Shown here piece by piece: positions 1 to 5,727 of a stretch of 5,727 bases of DNA. Source of the stretch: Bacteroidales bacterium (GTDB taxonomy: Bacteria; Bacteroidota; Bacteroidia; Bacteroidales; Muribaculaceae); contig SFNM01000112.1 of NCBI GenBank assembly GCA_004552725.1, positions 1 through 5,727 on the forward strand, in the 5' to 3' direction. Position 1 is the stretch's first letter. Each line of letters starts with the position of its first letter. The position numbers were made by a program, and so were the translations under genes. A model generated the notes under the pieces. That model saw only the letters and a list, made by a program, of their open reading frames with translations, made no database searches and was not told the origin of the DNA.

Positions 1-38
1 GAAGGGGAAGGAGTACCTACCACGGTGGGAGCGGTCAT
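1..38 (-). other. Start of a probable bacterial Ig-like domain, truncated by the window end
   Basis: The last residues, M-TAPTVVGTPSP, have the form 'D.tpP.v....P..g' that opens SbsA-type/Big_5-like bacterial Ig domains. Only about a dozen residues are inside the window, so this is a pointer to what follows rather than a firm domain call. It shows that the protein continues beyond base 1. Confidence 0.35.
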
Positions 39-3000
39 ATCTTTGATTATTTGCACCTCATCGCCATAGAAGTATTCGCTCTGCTCACCGAAGAGACTCA
101 TTGTAGTAACTTGGAATACATACGTCTGCTCGGGCCAATGACGAGGGTCGCTCATATCAATATCGTAGCGGATTTGCGGTTCGGTGAGAGCTTGAAGCGA
201 GTCTTCTGCAGTGGCGCAGTTTGCAAGCGTGTTCCACACGTGGTCCACAGTCCATTCTTGGTCGTTGATACCCTTGTGTCGAAGGGCCACGGTGCGAAGG
301 TTACGCAAATTGAGATTGTAATCAGATATTTTGAACGATGCCCGCGAGCCGGTCACATTCTCATTGATATAAGGAGTTGTGGTAGCGAGAACAGCCTTGG
401 ATGATGCGGGCACGAAGTGAGCCTCAATGTAAGCGGTGTCGGCATTAGCCGGATATATATTGTTGCTTGATGCTTGAGAGGCATCGAATAGAATGAGAGC
501 GATGCGGTAGTCGAGAGCATCGTAGTCGGTTTGATTTATAATCACGGTTTGTTCCACCGGATTACCGTATGAAATCACGTCATCAATGCCTTGGTTTAGA
601 GTGCCGCCGCCCATAAGCACCTTTGCACCGTGAGGGTTGGAAATATTGTCCATACCCATAGTAACGGCTGCAGTGCCTCGGGTTTCGGATTCGTTGGCAA
701 ATGTGACTTTAAACATAGCGGATTCGCCTACCGGCACATTTTCTACTATAGGATTATCCACATAGATGCGAGGCACTACTACCTTCTGCGTTTGAGCCAT
801 GATTTCGGTGCCGGGATGGAAGTAGTGAGTGACTTGCTGTGGTTCCCAGTTGCCGGAAGTTTGGCCACCGCGTGTCACAAATATAAATCCAAATCCGTCG
901 GGCGCGTGGAACACGTCAACAGACAGAGCATCGTTAGTCTGAGCCTCAGCCAAAGTGAATGTATGAGTTTTGGTAGTGGTTTCTGATGTACTATGCCGTC
1001 GTTCCTCGCCACCTTTGACTTCTATAGTCAAATCGCTGTCAACACCCTGACCTCCAATATCAAAGCCGAACGATACGGAAAACCTTTCGTCGAGTTCCCA
1101 TTCAAAACTCGAGCCGGATGTATCTTCGCGGGAGGATTCGTCAGTAACAGTGATTGATGAGCCGGAATCAAAACTGTAGTTATTGTAAATGAACTCTGAG
1201 CGGCCTTCGATGGCTTGCACTTTTGCGCGTTCGTTGTCGCCGATGATGTTTTCCCAACGAGTGATTTGGTCGTTGCACCAGTTCACACTATCCACTGCGA
1301 ACTGGAGGCTATCGGGCATAGCCGCCAAGCCTTCGGGATAGATGGTGGAGTAATATCCTCGTCGGCCGAAGTTGGGGTCGGTTGCATCCACATTCGACAC
1401 ATATTTATAATAAATACCGGGATTGCTGATTTCGGTACCTTTTGGCAAAATCATCGCATTGCGAGTGGCCACAAAGTTGGGGATAAGCGTATGGCGCACA
1501 TAGTTTTGGGTATACCGGAATTCGGTGTCGAATTGAGTACCTACGGTCACGATTTCCTGCATATCGAGGTGGAGTTGGCCATCGTCGCCACGGTGAAGGC
1601 CTACATCGCGCGCCTTGCCGATGAGCAAGTTGGTAGAACGGCCGATATAAACGTCGGCTTCAGGGCCGTCGAACTGCGGCTCTGATGAAGTGCTGATGCT
1701 TTCGGAAGTGGTGGTGGTCACAGTCCATCCGCTGTAGTTCTTCTCTGTTTGGCTTGTAGTAAGTTCGTTTTCGATTGCGCTGGTTTCGGATTGTGGAGTG
1801 ATGAGCAATAAGCCGGGGACACCGGAGGCCACGGCTAAATCTACGCCGAATTTAGTTGACATGGTGAGTCCTTCGGATTGCGTAGAGCCGCCGGTATATT
1901 CGTAACTGCGCGAAACGGAAGTGCCTTTATTCCAAGTGGCTGAAGACGATGTGCCGGGCGGGTCGCGCAAGACCATCGACACCATGTCCGGACCGGCTGT
2001 GATAAAATTGGAGCCGTTGGGAATGTTGCCGAACACAATGCCTCGAATATCCGGGTATGAGTAGCGATTACCATTGATACTATAACTTATTGCGAGGGTG
2101 CGCGAGTAATTTTCGCTCTCTAACAACGAGGGAGCGCCAATGGTAAACACGTATGTGCCGCAACCAACGGAGTCGAGGCTGAAGCCTTCGGGAGTGACCG
2201 GAGCCAAAGAGCCGTCTTCGCGTCGGAACATATTTTTGACGGAGAACTCGTTGGAGATGTTGATGCCGACTTTTTTCAGCGGGACTTTCTGTTGCGGCAC
2301 AGCGGCACCGACATCATGGTTCTCGTAGAGTTCGTAGCCGTGAAATTCGAGTTTATAGTTGTTTAGTTGAAGAAATACGGGGTAATTATATGTGTAATTC
2401 ACACCGTTTGTTTCATCTACAGTATATAATGTCACGGTTTCGTTGGTGCCATCATCGTTGTGGTATATAAATTCTTTTTCGCCCATAGCACCCACTGCGG
2501 CATCAGGGTCAGAGACTTCGAGAACCGGCGTAGAGCGGTAAGCGAGGTTGAATTTCACATTGTACTTGAATTTTTCGTAAGAGCCGGTAGATTCATTTCG
2601 GAGGGAGTCGGTATATACTCGGCTGGCCTTGGAGGCATCAAGATTGGCAGAATATTCGCCGAAGTCGATGTCGGGGTTTGACGGCACACGCACGCTCTTC
2701 ACTGTATAGAACACCGGTGGCAGCATGGCGCAAAACTCGCCGGTACGAGCATCGGTGGTGATAGTGATTTGCTTGGCGGCATCGGTAGAGCCATATCCAC
2801 CGACGATTGTGCATCCGATGCGATTGTTGCCATCATCAAATTCGCGAGGCTCTGTGGCATACTGCCACTGTGTCGAAGAGCCGACAGTTTCTTGGCGAGC
2901 GTTCATCATATAGTCGGCTTGAAGCACCACTTCCGCCACGCCGATATTGTTGACGGAACTGCCGAAGCCCATAGGCTTGGCATATTCTACGGCACCACCA

Positions 3001-5727
3001 TCAACTCGGCCGGTGACCATCACCAAGGTATTGTCCCAGAATGTCAGACCCGACAACTCACTGTTGAAATCGTATTTATCTATTTCGGGGAAACGCCCAT
3101 CGAGCACGAAGGTATGTCCGTCGCGTTCCACAGTGATAAAGTGTTTTCCGATAGGCACGTCAACGGTAAAGCGGCCATCCTTGCCTGTTTTGATGAGTTC
3201 ACCATCGCGGCTGGCTGCGGCGCCGTCGATTTTCACCAAACATTCCTCCACGGGATAATTTGTTCCTTGATAATAAACTACGCCGGAAACCGGGAAACTA
3301 CTTGTATCGGTGAACGAAGAACCGCTATATACGTTGCTCGTAGCACTGATGAAGCGTGTCATAGTGTTGGGAGAGAACTCATGGATACCGAGTTGTGGGC
3401 GCACTATGTAGTTTGTACCCGAACCACTGTAATGGATACCACGAATGATATAGTTGCCGGTTTCATCTGTTAGTGCATAAATGCTGAGTTGAGAAGCATC
3501 GGGCACAATATGGTCGATAGCGCCGTTTGGCATGATTTCGCCATGGTTTTCGTTTGGAGCGCTGTTTGATTTGGAGTAGTCGTAAGCGTCGCGCTGATTG
3601 GAGACGCCTTCGTCCAACGGCCAATATGCCAACAGTCCGTTTTCAGTGCCGGTGAGCGTGTGGTCGTAATCGCGAAGCACCTCGTCTTGGGACAGAATGC
3701 GTCCGGCAAAAAAGCGCACATCATCGATATAACCAACGAAGCCATTGTCGGTGGTAGCGTTGGCAGCAGCACCAAAGTAGATGGTTGTGGTTTGGTCTGT
3801 GAAGCCTTGATAACCTGTGCTTATGGTGGCCTGAGACAATGTGCCGTTGCGGTCGATTGTGGATATCGTTATTGTGCCTGAGCCGCTATAAGCCATGGAA
3901 AGATGGGTAAATAGGTCGGCATGGAGGCGGATACCGCTCACAGCCACATCGTTCACCGCTACTTGGAATGTGCTATCAGCCTCTGAATAGTCGTTCAAAC
4001 TAAGGCGCAAGCCGTCGGCCTCGAAGATAACGGGATTTAGACAATCGGTAGTAGGGCGCACATACATTTGCATGGTCCACTTTTTGCCGGAGAGTCGATT
4101 TTTGGCTTGTTGTTCATCAATATTCCAACGGATACCGCCATTGGGCCCTCCACAACGGAGCGAGTAGAATTGTGCTACGTTAGCGGCATTGCCCGTGGAT
4201 GCTATCTCCAAATTGACGCGCACGCCTTCCACAGCCGTGCCGCTACCATAGTTGATATTACCGGAGATGGTGCCGGTGAGGCTGCAAAAGCCATTGGTAG
4301 AGATTTCCGACTCGCCGTAGCGTTGGTTATTACTATCGAGACTGTAACTTACCACACGGTATTCGTAATAGATACCGTTGCCCAAGGTTTGGTCGTTGAA
4401 GGAGTAATTTTTGGCTGTACCGGATGTGGAATGAAGCAATTCCCAAGCACCTTTGCTATTTAGCACTCGGCGCGACAACTCGTAGTACGTTGTGGTTGAG
4501 CCGATTTGAAGCGCAGTCCAATTCACTTTCACCGAATTGTCGTAACTACCCTTGCTGGCTTTGATTGATACAGCGCGAGAAAAACCGCTCACCGATGCCA
4601 CCTGGGCATCACTCTCAAACTCTTGGTCGAAAATCTTGATAGCCACATAGTAATTATACGAAGCACCGGCATCGGGAATGGCTTGGTCCTCGTATTCATA
4701 ATGGGTTTGGTTAGGGTTGGTGACAGTTATTTTCTTAACGGCTTCAAAAGCGCCATCGCCGATGCTGCGATAGATTACATATTGGTAATCGCCGGAGTTT
4801 TGAATAGCAGGAGCGTCCCAACTGAGTTTGATACTGCTGTCGGCTCCTTCGGCCGACATATTGATATCGAAGGAGCAAGGAGTGCTGACGGCTGTTGATG
4901 CCATCAAATCCTCGGCGCGCTTGCTCGAGGAGGCATCGCCCCATCCCGTTGGGAGGAAATACACACGATAGATGTAATCCTGACTATATCGAATGGAACT
5001 GCTTTTATCAACGAAAGTGCGGTCGCTAAAGCCGGAGGTGGTGCCTACTAAGGTTGCAGAAGATGCGCCGTCTTGCTCGCGGAAAATCATCCAACGGCCA
5101 TCGGTAGAGGCATTGCGGTCGTAACTTTCCACATCCCATGTCAGCGTAACGGCTCTCTGCCATTGGTCAAATGAATAGCGCACATTTTTGGCGCGATAAA
5201 AGTAAGGGGTGGTAAATGAGGAGCAGTAGTCGAAGAACCGCATATTAGACACATCCATTGTGTTCACCGAGAAGTAATACCGAGGATAATAGGTGGTAGG
5301 ACGATAGTTGCTCTCAACGGTAAAATCGCAGTCGAACGGTTTTTCCAAAACATCGCGATTTTCCGACACAATCATGCGGTTGAACACCGAGTTGGCATCG
5401 TTGGCTTCAATCCAGCGATTGCGCGGTGTGTCTTGCTTCATGATAGCAACATATTGTGTGCGCATATATGGCGCAGAGGTATTGTGCCAACGCACCTTGT
5501 TGAGGCCAACACTACTCACAGTGCCGCCGGTGGGCATATACCTCCAATTTGCATGAGCATAAAATGATTGAGTGTATTCCACCGCATTGTTGTGATTGGC
5601 ATGCCAATCAGTTTTGACGGTGATTTTATGGCCGTTGCCATATCCGGTGTTTTGCACATAAATCTGCACATTCACCCAATAATCATCACCATCGCGGTGA
5701 TAACCGGTGGTTTTTGCCACAATCTTT
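1..5727 (-). CDS. Giant multidomain secreted/surface protein (FN3, CpdR-like, LamG, Ig-like), internal fragment, partial at both ends
   Basis: A single frame on the minus strand is open across the whole window: 1908 complete codons from base 5726 to base 3, with no stop. Neither the start nor the stop codon is present, so the signal peptide, any sorting tail and the total length cannot be seen. The translation is coherent throughout. It alternates hydrophobic and polar residues as beta-sandwich proteins do, is rich in Thr, Ser, Asn, Gly and Tyr, and has only about twelve Cys. Recognisable modules in order are three FN3-like domains, a LamG jellyroll bracketed by CpdR-like halves, two further CpdR-like domains, an Ig-like region with an LRDPPG motif, an unnamed core, a CARDB/Ig-like domain, a last FN3-like domain and the start of another Ig-like domain. 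No enzyme active site is visible. Such architecture is known from large extracellular adhesion or binding proteins, notably in Bacteroidota. Ligand and function are unknown. Confidence is very high for coding and strand, moderate for extracellular location. Confidence 0.95.
39..390 (-). other. Divergent FN3-like domain 4 (about residues 1780-1896)
   Basis: The start (PYINENVTG, RASFKISDYNLNLRNLRTVA) and the late strand YVFQVTTMSLFGEQSEYF fit an FN3/Ig-like sandwich with the usual 'Y.f.v...s.fG..S' F-G region. The B-strand Trp of the first three FN3 domains is not obvious, and a helical-looking insert (VWNTLANCATAEDSLQALTE) sits in the middle. It is therefore a divergent member. It is followed immediately by the start of another domain. 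Confidence 0.45.
408..786 (-). other. CARDB/Ig-like domain (about residues 1648-1773)
   Basis: The domain opens VVVPRIYVDNPIVENVPVGE, followed by SAMFKVTFANESET. This is the 'v..p.v...v..G....f.v.l.N.s.t' pattern of CARDB-type and related bacterial Ig-like sandwiches, where the Asn follows the C-strand. It continues with a Gly-rich loop (LMGGGTLNQG), then a strand pair (YDALDYRIALILFDAS) and the closing strand DTAYIEAHFVPAS. Length of about 125 residues is at the long end for such a domain. It is probably a structural stalk unit. Confidence 0.5.
807..881 (-). other. FVTRGGQTSGNWEP...HYFHPGT motif region (residues 1616-1640)
   Basis: The string FVTRGGQTSGNWEP is followed by QQVTHYFHPGT. It closes the unnamed core and leads straight into the next Ig-like domain (KVVVPRIYVDNP). 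The Gly-Gly-Gln-Thr-Ser turn and the Tyr-Phe-His-Pro-Gly turn look like conserved loops. From memory, related giant proteins have a Cys after the Thr-Ser here ('GQTSC'), whereas this protein has Gly. That comparison is unverified. Confidence 0.4.
909..1184 (-). other. Ser/Thr-rich amphipathic strand segment B (residues 1515-1606)
   Basis: The segment reads as long alternating strands: NNYSFDSGSSITVTDESSRE, then SSFEWELDERFSVSFGFDIG, a Gly-rich turn (GGQGVDSD), LTIEVKGGEERRHSTSETTT, KTHTFTLAEAQ, and the exit strand LSVDVF. Polar Ser/Thr on one face alternates with hydrophobics on the other. The layout (Ser/Thr strand, 'FSVSFGF' strand, Gly turn, charged strand, 'STSETTTKTHTFTL' strand, then a hydrophobic exit strand) resembles the aerolysin/ETX-MTX2 type of stem domain by eye. 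I could not test this with a profile or a structure model. Confidence 0.35.
1212..1316 (-). other. Predicted alpha-helical island in the beta core (residues 1471-1505)
   Basis: The run PDSLQFAVDSVNWCNDQITR, continuing WENIIGDNERAKVQA, has the heptad-like spacing of an amphipathic helix (L, F, V, V, W, I, W, I, I at 3-4 residue steps) and no beta-like alternation. It is the only clear helical stretch of this length that I see in the 1908 residues. It lies between Ser/Thr-rich segments A and B, so it may pack against or cap the strand core. Confidence 0.5.
1617..1652 (-). other. VYIGRSTNLLIG strand motif (residues 1359-1370)
   Basis: The short motif V-Y-I-G-R-S-T-N-L-L-I-G follows segment A directly (after FDGPEAD). 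It has the form of a strand, Gly turn and strand. It is followed by KARDVGLHRGDDGQLHLDM, another hairpin, and by EFRYTQNYVRHTLIPNFVAT. It is recorded because its placement immediately after the Ser/Thr-rich strands suggests that it is part of one fold with them. No family name can be given. Confidence 0.35.
1677..1931 (-). other. Ser/Thr-rich amphipathic strand segment A with hydrophobic turn (residues 1266-1350)
   Basis: The order is a polar Ser/Thr/Tyr strand (TSVSRSYEYTGGSTQSEG), then a hydrophobic, Gly/Pro-containing hairpin-like run (FGVDLAVASGVPGLLLITP, bases 1794-1850, residues 1293-1311), then a second polar run (ELTTSQTEKNYSGWTVTTTT and SESISTSSEP). Strand-hydrophobic turn-strand with Ser/Thr on alternate positions is the layout of membrane-inserting hairpins in beta-pore-forming proteins. 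It could equally be an ordinary surface hairpin with a buried loop. It is not a transmembrane helix, because the hydrophobic run is broken by Asp, Ser, Gly and Pro. Confidence 0.4.
1953..1991 (-). other. PDMVSMVLRDPPG motif (residues 1246-1258)
   Basis: This compact motif, Pro-Asp-Met-Val then V-L-R-D-P-P-G, lies at the entrance to the unnamed core and is followed by SSSATWNKGTS. A double-Pro turn after an Arg-Asp pair is too distinctive to be random sequence in a Ser/Thr-rich protein. From memory I associate a similar 'GPD.v.F.LRDPPG' string with other giant LamG/CpdR/FN3 proteins, so it may be the family's marker. It probably forms a tight turn between the Ig-like region and the following strands. 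Confidence 0.5.
1992..2684 (-). other. Ig-like beta region without a named family (residues 1015-1245)
   Basis: This stretch of about 230 residues is rich in alternating strands: YNVKFNLAYRSTPVLEV, VTLYTVDETNGVNYTYNYPV and KLEFHGYELYENHDVG. A later part contains GCGTYVFTIGAPSLL and RTLAISYSINGNRYSYP. The pattern suggests two or more Ig-like sandwiches. The run YNYPVFLQLNNYKLEFHGYE resembles, from memory, a conserved stretch that precedes the LRDPPG motif in other giant extracellular proteins. I could not check this. No cysteine ladder, metal site or catalytic triad is evident. Confidence 0.45.
2685..3020 (-). other. CpdR-like domain 3 with an internal extension (residues 903-1014)
   Basis: The opening strand is MVTGRVDGGAVEYAKPMGFG, followed by NNIGVAEVVLQ. 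The late part reads ITITTDARTGEFCAMLPPVF and YTVKSVRV, which is again the 'T.D..G.F...lpp..Y.v..v' half of a CpdR-like fold. Between them lie about 55 extra residues that include a polar loop with W and Y (QWQYATEPREFDD) and a Gly-rich turn (VGGYGSTDA). Total length of about 112 residues is longer than domain 2. Two Cys (IGCTI and EFCAM) fall within this one domain and could form a disulfide, which is inference. Confidence 0.62.
3084..3296 (-). other. Carboxypeptidase regulatory-like / Cna-B-like domain 2 (about residues 811-881)
   Basis: This is a compact and canonical example. The opening strand is FPVSGVVYYQGTNYPVEEC, followed by L-V-K-I-D, then TGKDGRFTVDVPIGKHFITV and ERDGHTF. The order 'G.V.y.g...pve.c.vkid', 'T...GrF.v.vp.G.h.itv...GhtF' is the usual CpdR signature, with the glycine-plus-aromatic turn. 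These domains are non-catalytic transthyretin-like sandwiches used as stalk units in secreted proteins. Confidence 0.8.
3369..3488 (-). other. CpdR-like beta-sandwich, second half, after the LamG insertion (residues 747-787)
   Basis: The segment LSIYALTDETGNYIIRGI leads to a G-S-G-T-N-Y-I-V-R-P strand and ends HEFSP. This matches the second half of a CpdR/Cna-B-like fold: 'T-D-x-x-G-x-Y-x-f-x-g-i' followed by a strand 'Y-x-V-x-P' and the closing 'h-x-F-S-P'. The first half of the same pattern lies before LamG at bases 4203-4283. Together the two halves make about 68 residues, close to a complete small domain. It is followed by about 20 Ser/Thr-rich residues (SNVYSGSSFTDTSS) as a linker to the next CpdR domain. 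Confidence 0.6.
3522..4181 (-). other. LamG/concanavalin-like jellyroll domain (residues 516-735)
   Basis: The domain opens with a strand (NVAQFYSLRCGG), then the W-T-M-Q-M-Y-V-R-P strand (bases near 4060-4085), which corresponds to the 'tiSaWvkp' strand of LamG-type jellyrolls. It contains the family signature GYIDDVRFFAGR followed by ILSQDEVLRDY (bases 3666-3734, residues 665-687). It closes with LLAYWPLDEG (bases 3606-3635, residues 698-707), the 'l.ayWpfDeg' strand, and a polar run ending NENHGEIMPNGA. Length is about 220 residues. LamG-like modules bind carbohydrates or proteins, often with calcium. No catalytic residues of glycoside hydrolases are apparent. Confidence in the fold is high, and the ligand is unknown. 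Confidence 0.88.
4203..4283 (-). other. CpdR-like beta-sandwich, first half (residues 482-508)
   Basis: The segment starts SLTGTISGNINYGSG and continues TAVEGVRVNLEI. This is the standard opening of carboxypeptidase regulatory-like or Cna-B-like domains: a G-x-V/I strand, a small-residue turn, then A-V-x-G-V-x-V. In ordinary members it is followed within some 10-20 residues by a 'TDxxGxY' strand. Here the LamG jellyroll follows instead, and the expected second part appears only after it, at bases 3369-3488. That makes this half of a domain interrupted by an insertion. Confidence 0.6.
4290..4589 (-). other. Fibronectin type III-like domain 3 (residues 380-479)
   Basis: The third member of the tandem array has B-strand VKVNWTAL with Trp, C-strand YYELSRRVLNSKGAWELL, and F-strand YYEYRVVSYS, ending in GESEISTNG. 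The length is about 100 residues, matching domain 2. The end abuts the CpdR-like half domain with almost no linker, suggesting a continuous stalk. Confidence 0.78.
4590..4889 (-). other. Fibronectin type III-like domain 2 (residues 280-379)
   Basis: This is the clearest FN3 domain in the window. The B-strand reads SIKLSWDAP with the core Trp, the C-strand reads YQYVIYRSIGDGAFEAV, and the F-strand reads SYNYYVAIKIF, the usual Tyr-x-Tyr/Val pattern before the last strand (QVASVSG). At about 100 residues it has the family's normal length. It sits in a tandem array with the domains on either side and probably acts as a rigid spacer or ligand contact. Confidence 0.8.
4890..5207 (-). other. Fibronectin type III-like domain 1 (residues 174-279)
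   Basis: The order of strand signatures fits FN3. A B-strand with the conserved Trp (AVTLTWDVES) is followed by a C-strand (GRWMIFREQDG), then a late strand with the typical aromatic pattern (YIYRVYFLPTGWG) and a closing segment. The length of about 105 residues is slightly above the usual 90-100. It is followed directly by two more domains with the same signatures, which supports the call. FN3 domains usually act as spacers or protein/glycan contact modules. The assignment rests on pattern recognition, not on a profile search. Confidence 0.7.
5208..5726 (-). other. Unassigned beta-rich N-terminal stretch of the fragment (residues 1-173)
   Basis: This is the first part of the visible protein and continues upstream beyond the window. 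It holds strand-like alternations such as WVNVQIYVQNTGYG, then several Trp and Tyr residues (ANWRYMP, VRWHNTS) and a Tyr-rich run (YRPTTYYPRYYFSVNT). Two Cys (FDCDF and FDYCSS) lie about 35 residues apart and could pair in an extracellular protein, which is inference. I cannot assign it to a named family. It may be one or two degenerate Ig/FN3-like sandwiches, since the following domains are of that type. Confidence 0.5.

Noticed and set aside
51..404. Plus-strand open frame of 117 codons
   Set aside because: It overlaps the minus-strand FN3-like domain 4 completely and shows no domain logic of its own.
1215..1685. Plus-strand open frame of 156 codons
   Set aside because: It is antisense to the core of the giant protein. 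It shows no recognisable motif and has the skewed composition expected of a complementary-frame shadow.
1794..1850. Possible transmembrane helix (hydrophobic run of 19 residues)
   Set aside because: The run is interrupted by Asp, Ser, Gly and Pro and lies between Ser/Thr-rich strands. It fits a hydrophobic beta-turn or hairpin better than a membrane helix.
2769..3473. Plus-strand open frame of 234 codons
   Set aside because: It lies entirely antisense to coherent minus-strand CpdR-like domains and the LamG-flanking segment. Its translation (His/Cys/Ile-rich, no domain pattern) looks like a shadow, and no credible ribosome site or neighbour gene supports it.
3470..3775. Minus-strand open frame of 101 codons in a different frame
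   Set aside because: It overlaps the LamG signature strands in the main frame, which carries the conserved GYIDDVRFF and AYWPLDEG motifs. The alternative frame is a shadow.
4068..4463. Plus-strand open frame of 131 codons
   Set aside because: It is complementary to FN3 domain 3 and the start of LamG, both of which are clear on the minus strand.
1..5727. Search for RNA genes, CRISPR repeats, insertion sequences, promoters and terminators
   Set aside because: The whole window is coding sequence. I saw no tandem or inverted repeats, tRNA-like cloverleaf, terminator hairpin with a T-run, or spacer-repeat pattern that stands out.

Overview
The window is coding from end to end on the minus strand. 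One reading frame (codons from base 5726 down to base 3) runs for 1908 codons without a stop, and both ends of the gene lie outside the window. I translated it throughout and found no frameshift, no internal stop and no gap. It is therefore an internal slice of one giant protein gene. There is no second gene, RNA gene, promoter, terminator, repeat array or mobile element that I can support. Residue numbers below count from base 5726, so residue n starts at base 5729 - 3n.

The protein looks secreted or surface-exposed. It is almost all beta-sandwich, rich in Thr, Ser, Asn, Gly and Tyr, with about a dozen Cys in 1908 residues and no catalytic motif that I recognise. N- to C-terminal order (high to low coordinates): an unassigned beta-rich stretch; three fibronectin type III-like domains; the first half of a carboxypeptidase-regulatory-like (CpdR) beta-sandwich; a LamG/concanavalin-like jellyroll; what looks like the second half of the interrupted CpdR fold; two more CpdR-like domains; an Ig-like beta region ending in a PDMV...LRDPPG motif; a large core with two Ser/Thr-rich strand segments around a short helical island; a CARDB/Ig-like domain; a final FN3-like domain; and the first residues (TAPTVVGTPSP) of what is probably a further bacterial Ig-like domain.

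The organism is most likely a bacterium of the Bacteroidota, plausibly a gut Bacteroidales (Muribaculaceae/Prevotella-like). This is inferred from the protein type, the roughly balanced base composition and the mixed codon use. It is not proven, because no marker gene is present.

The LamG, FN3 and CpdR modules suggest binding of a glycan or protein ligand at the cell surface or outside the cell, on a long stalk of beta-sandwiches. The most interesting part is the central unnamed core (about residues 1246-1650). Its paired amphipathic Ser/Thr strands flanking a hydrophobic turn recall beta-pore-forming modules, but that reading is speculative.
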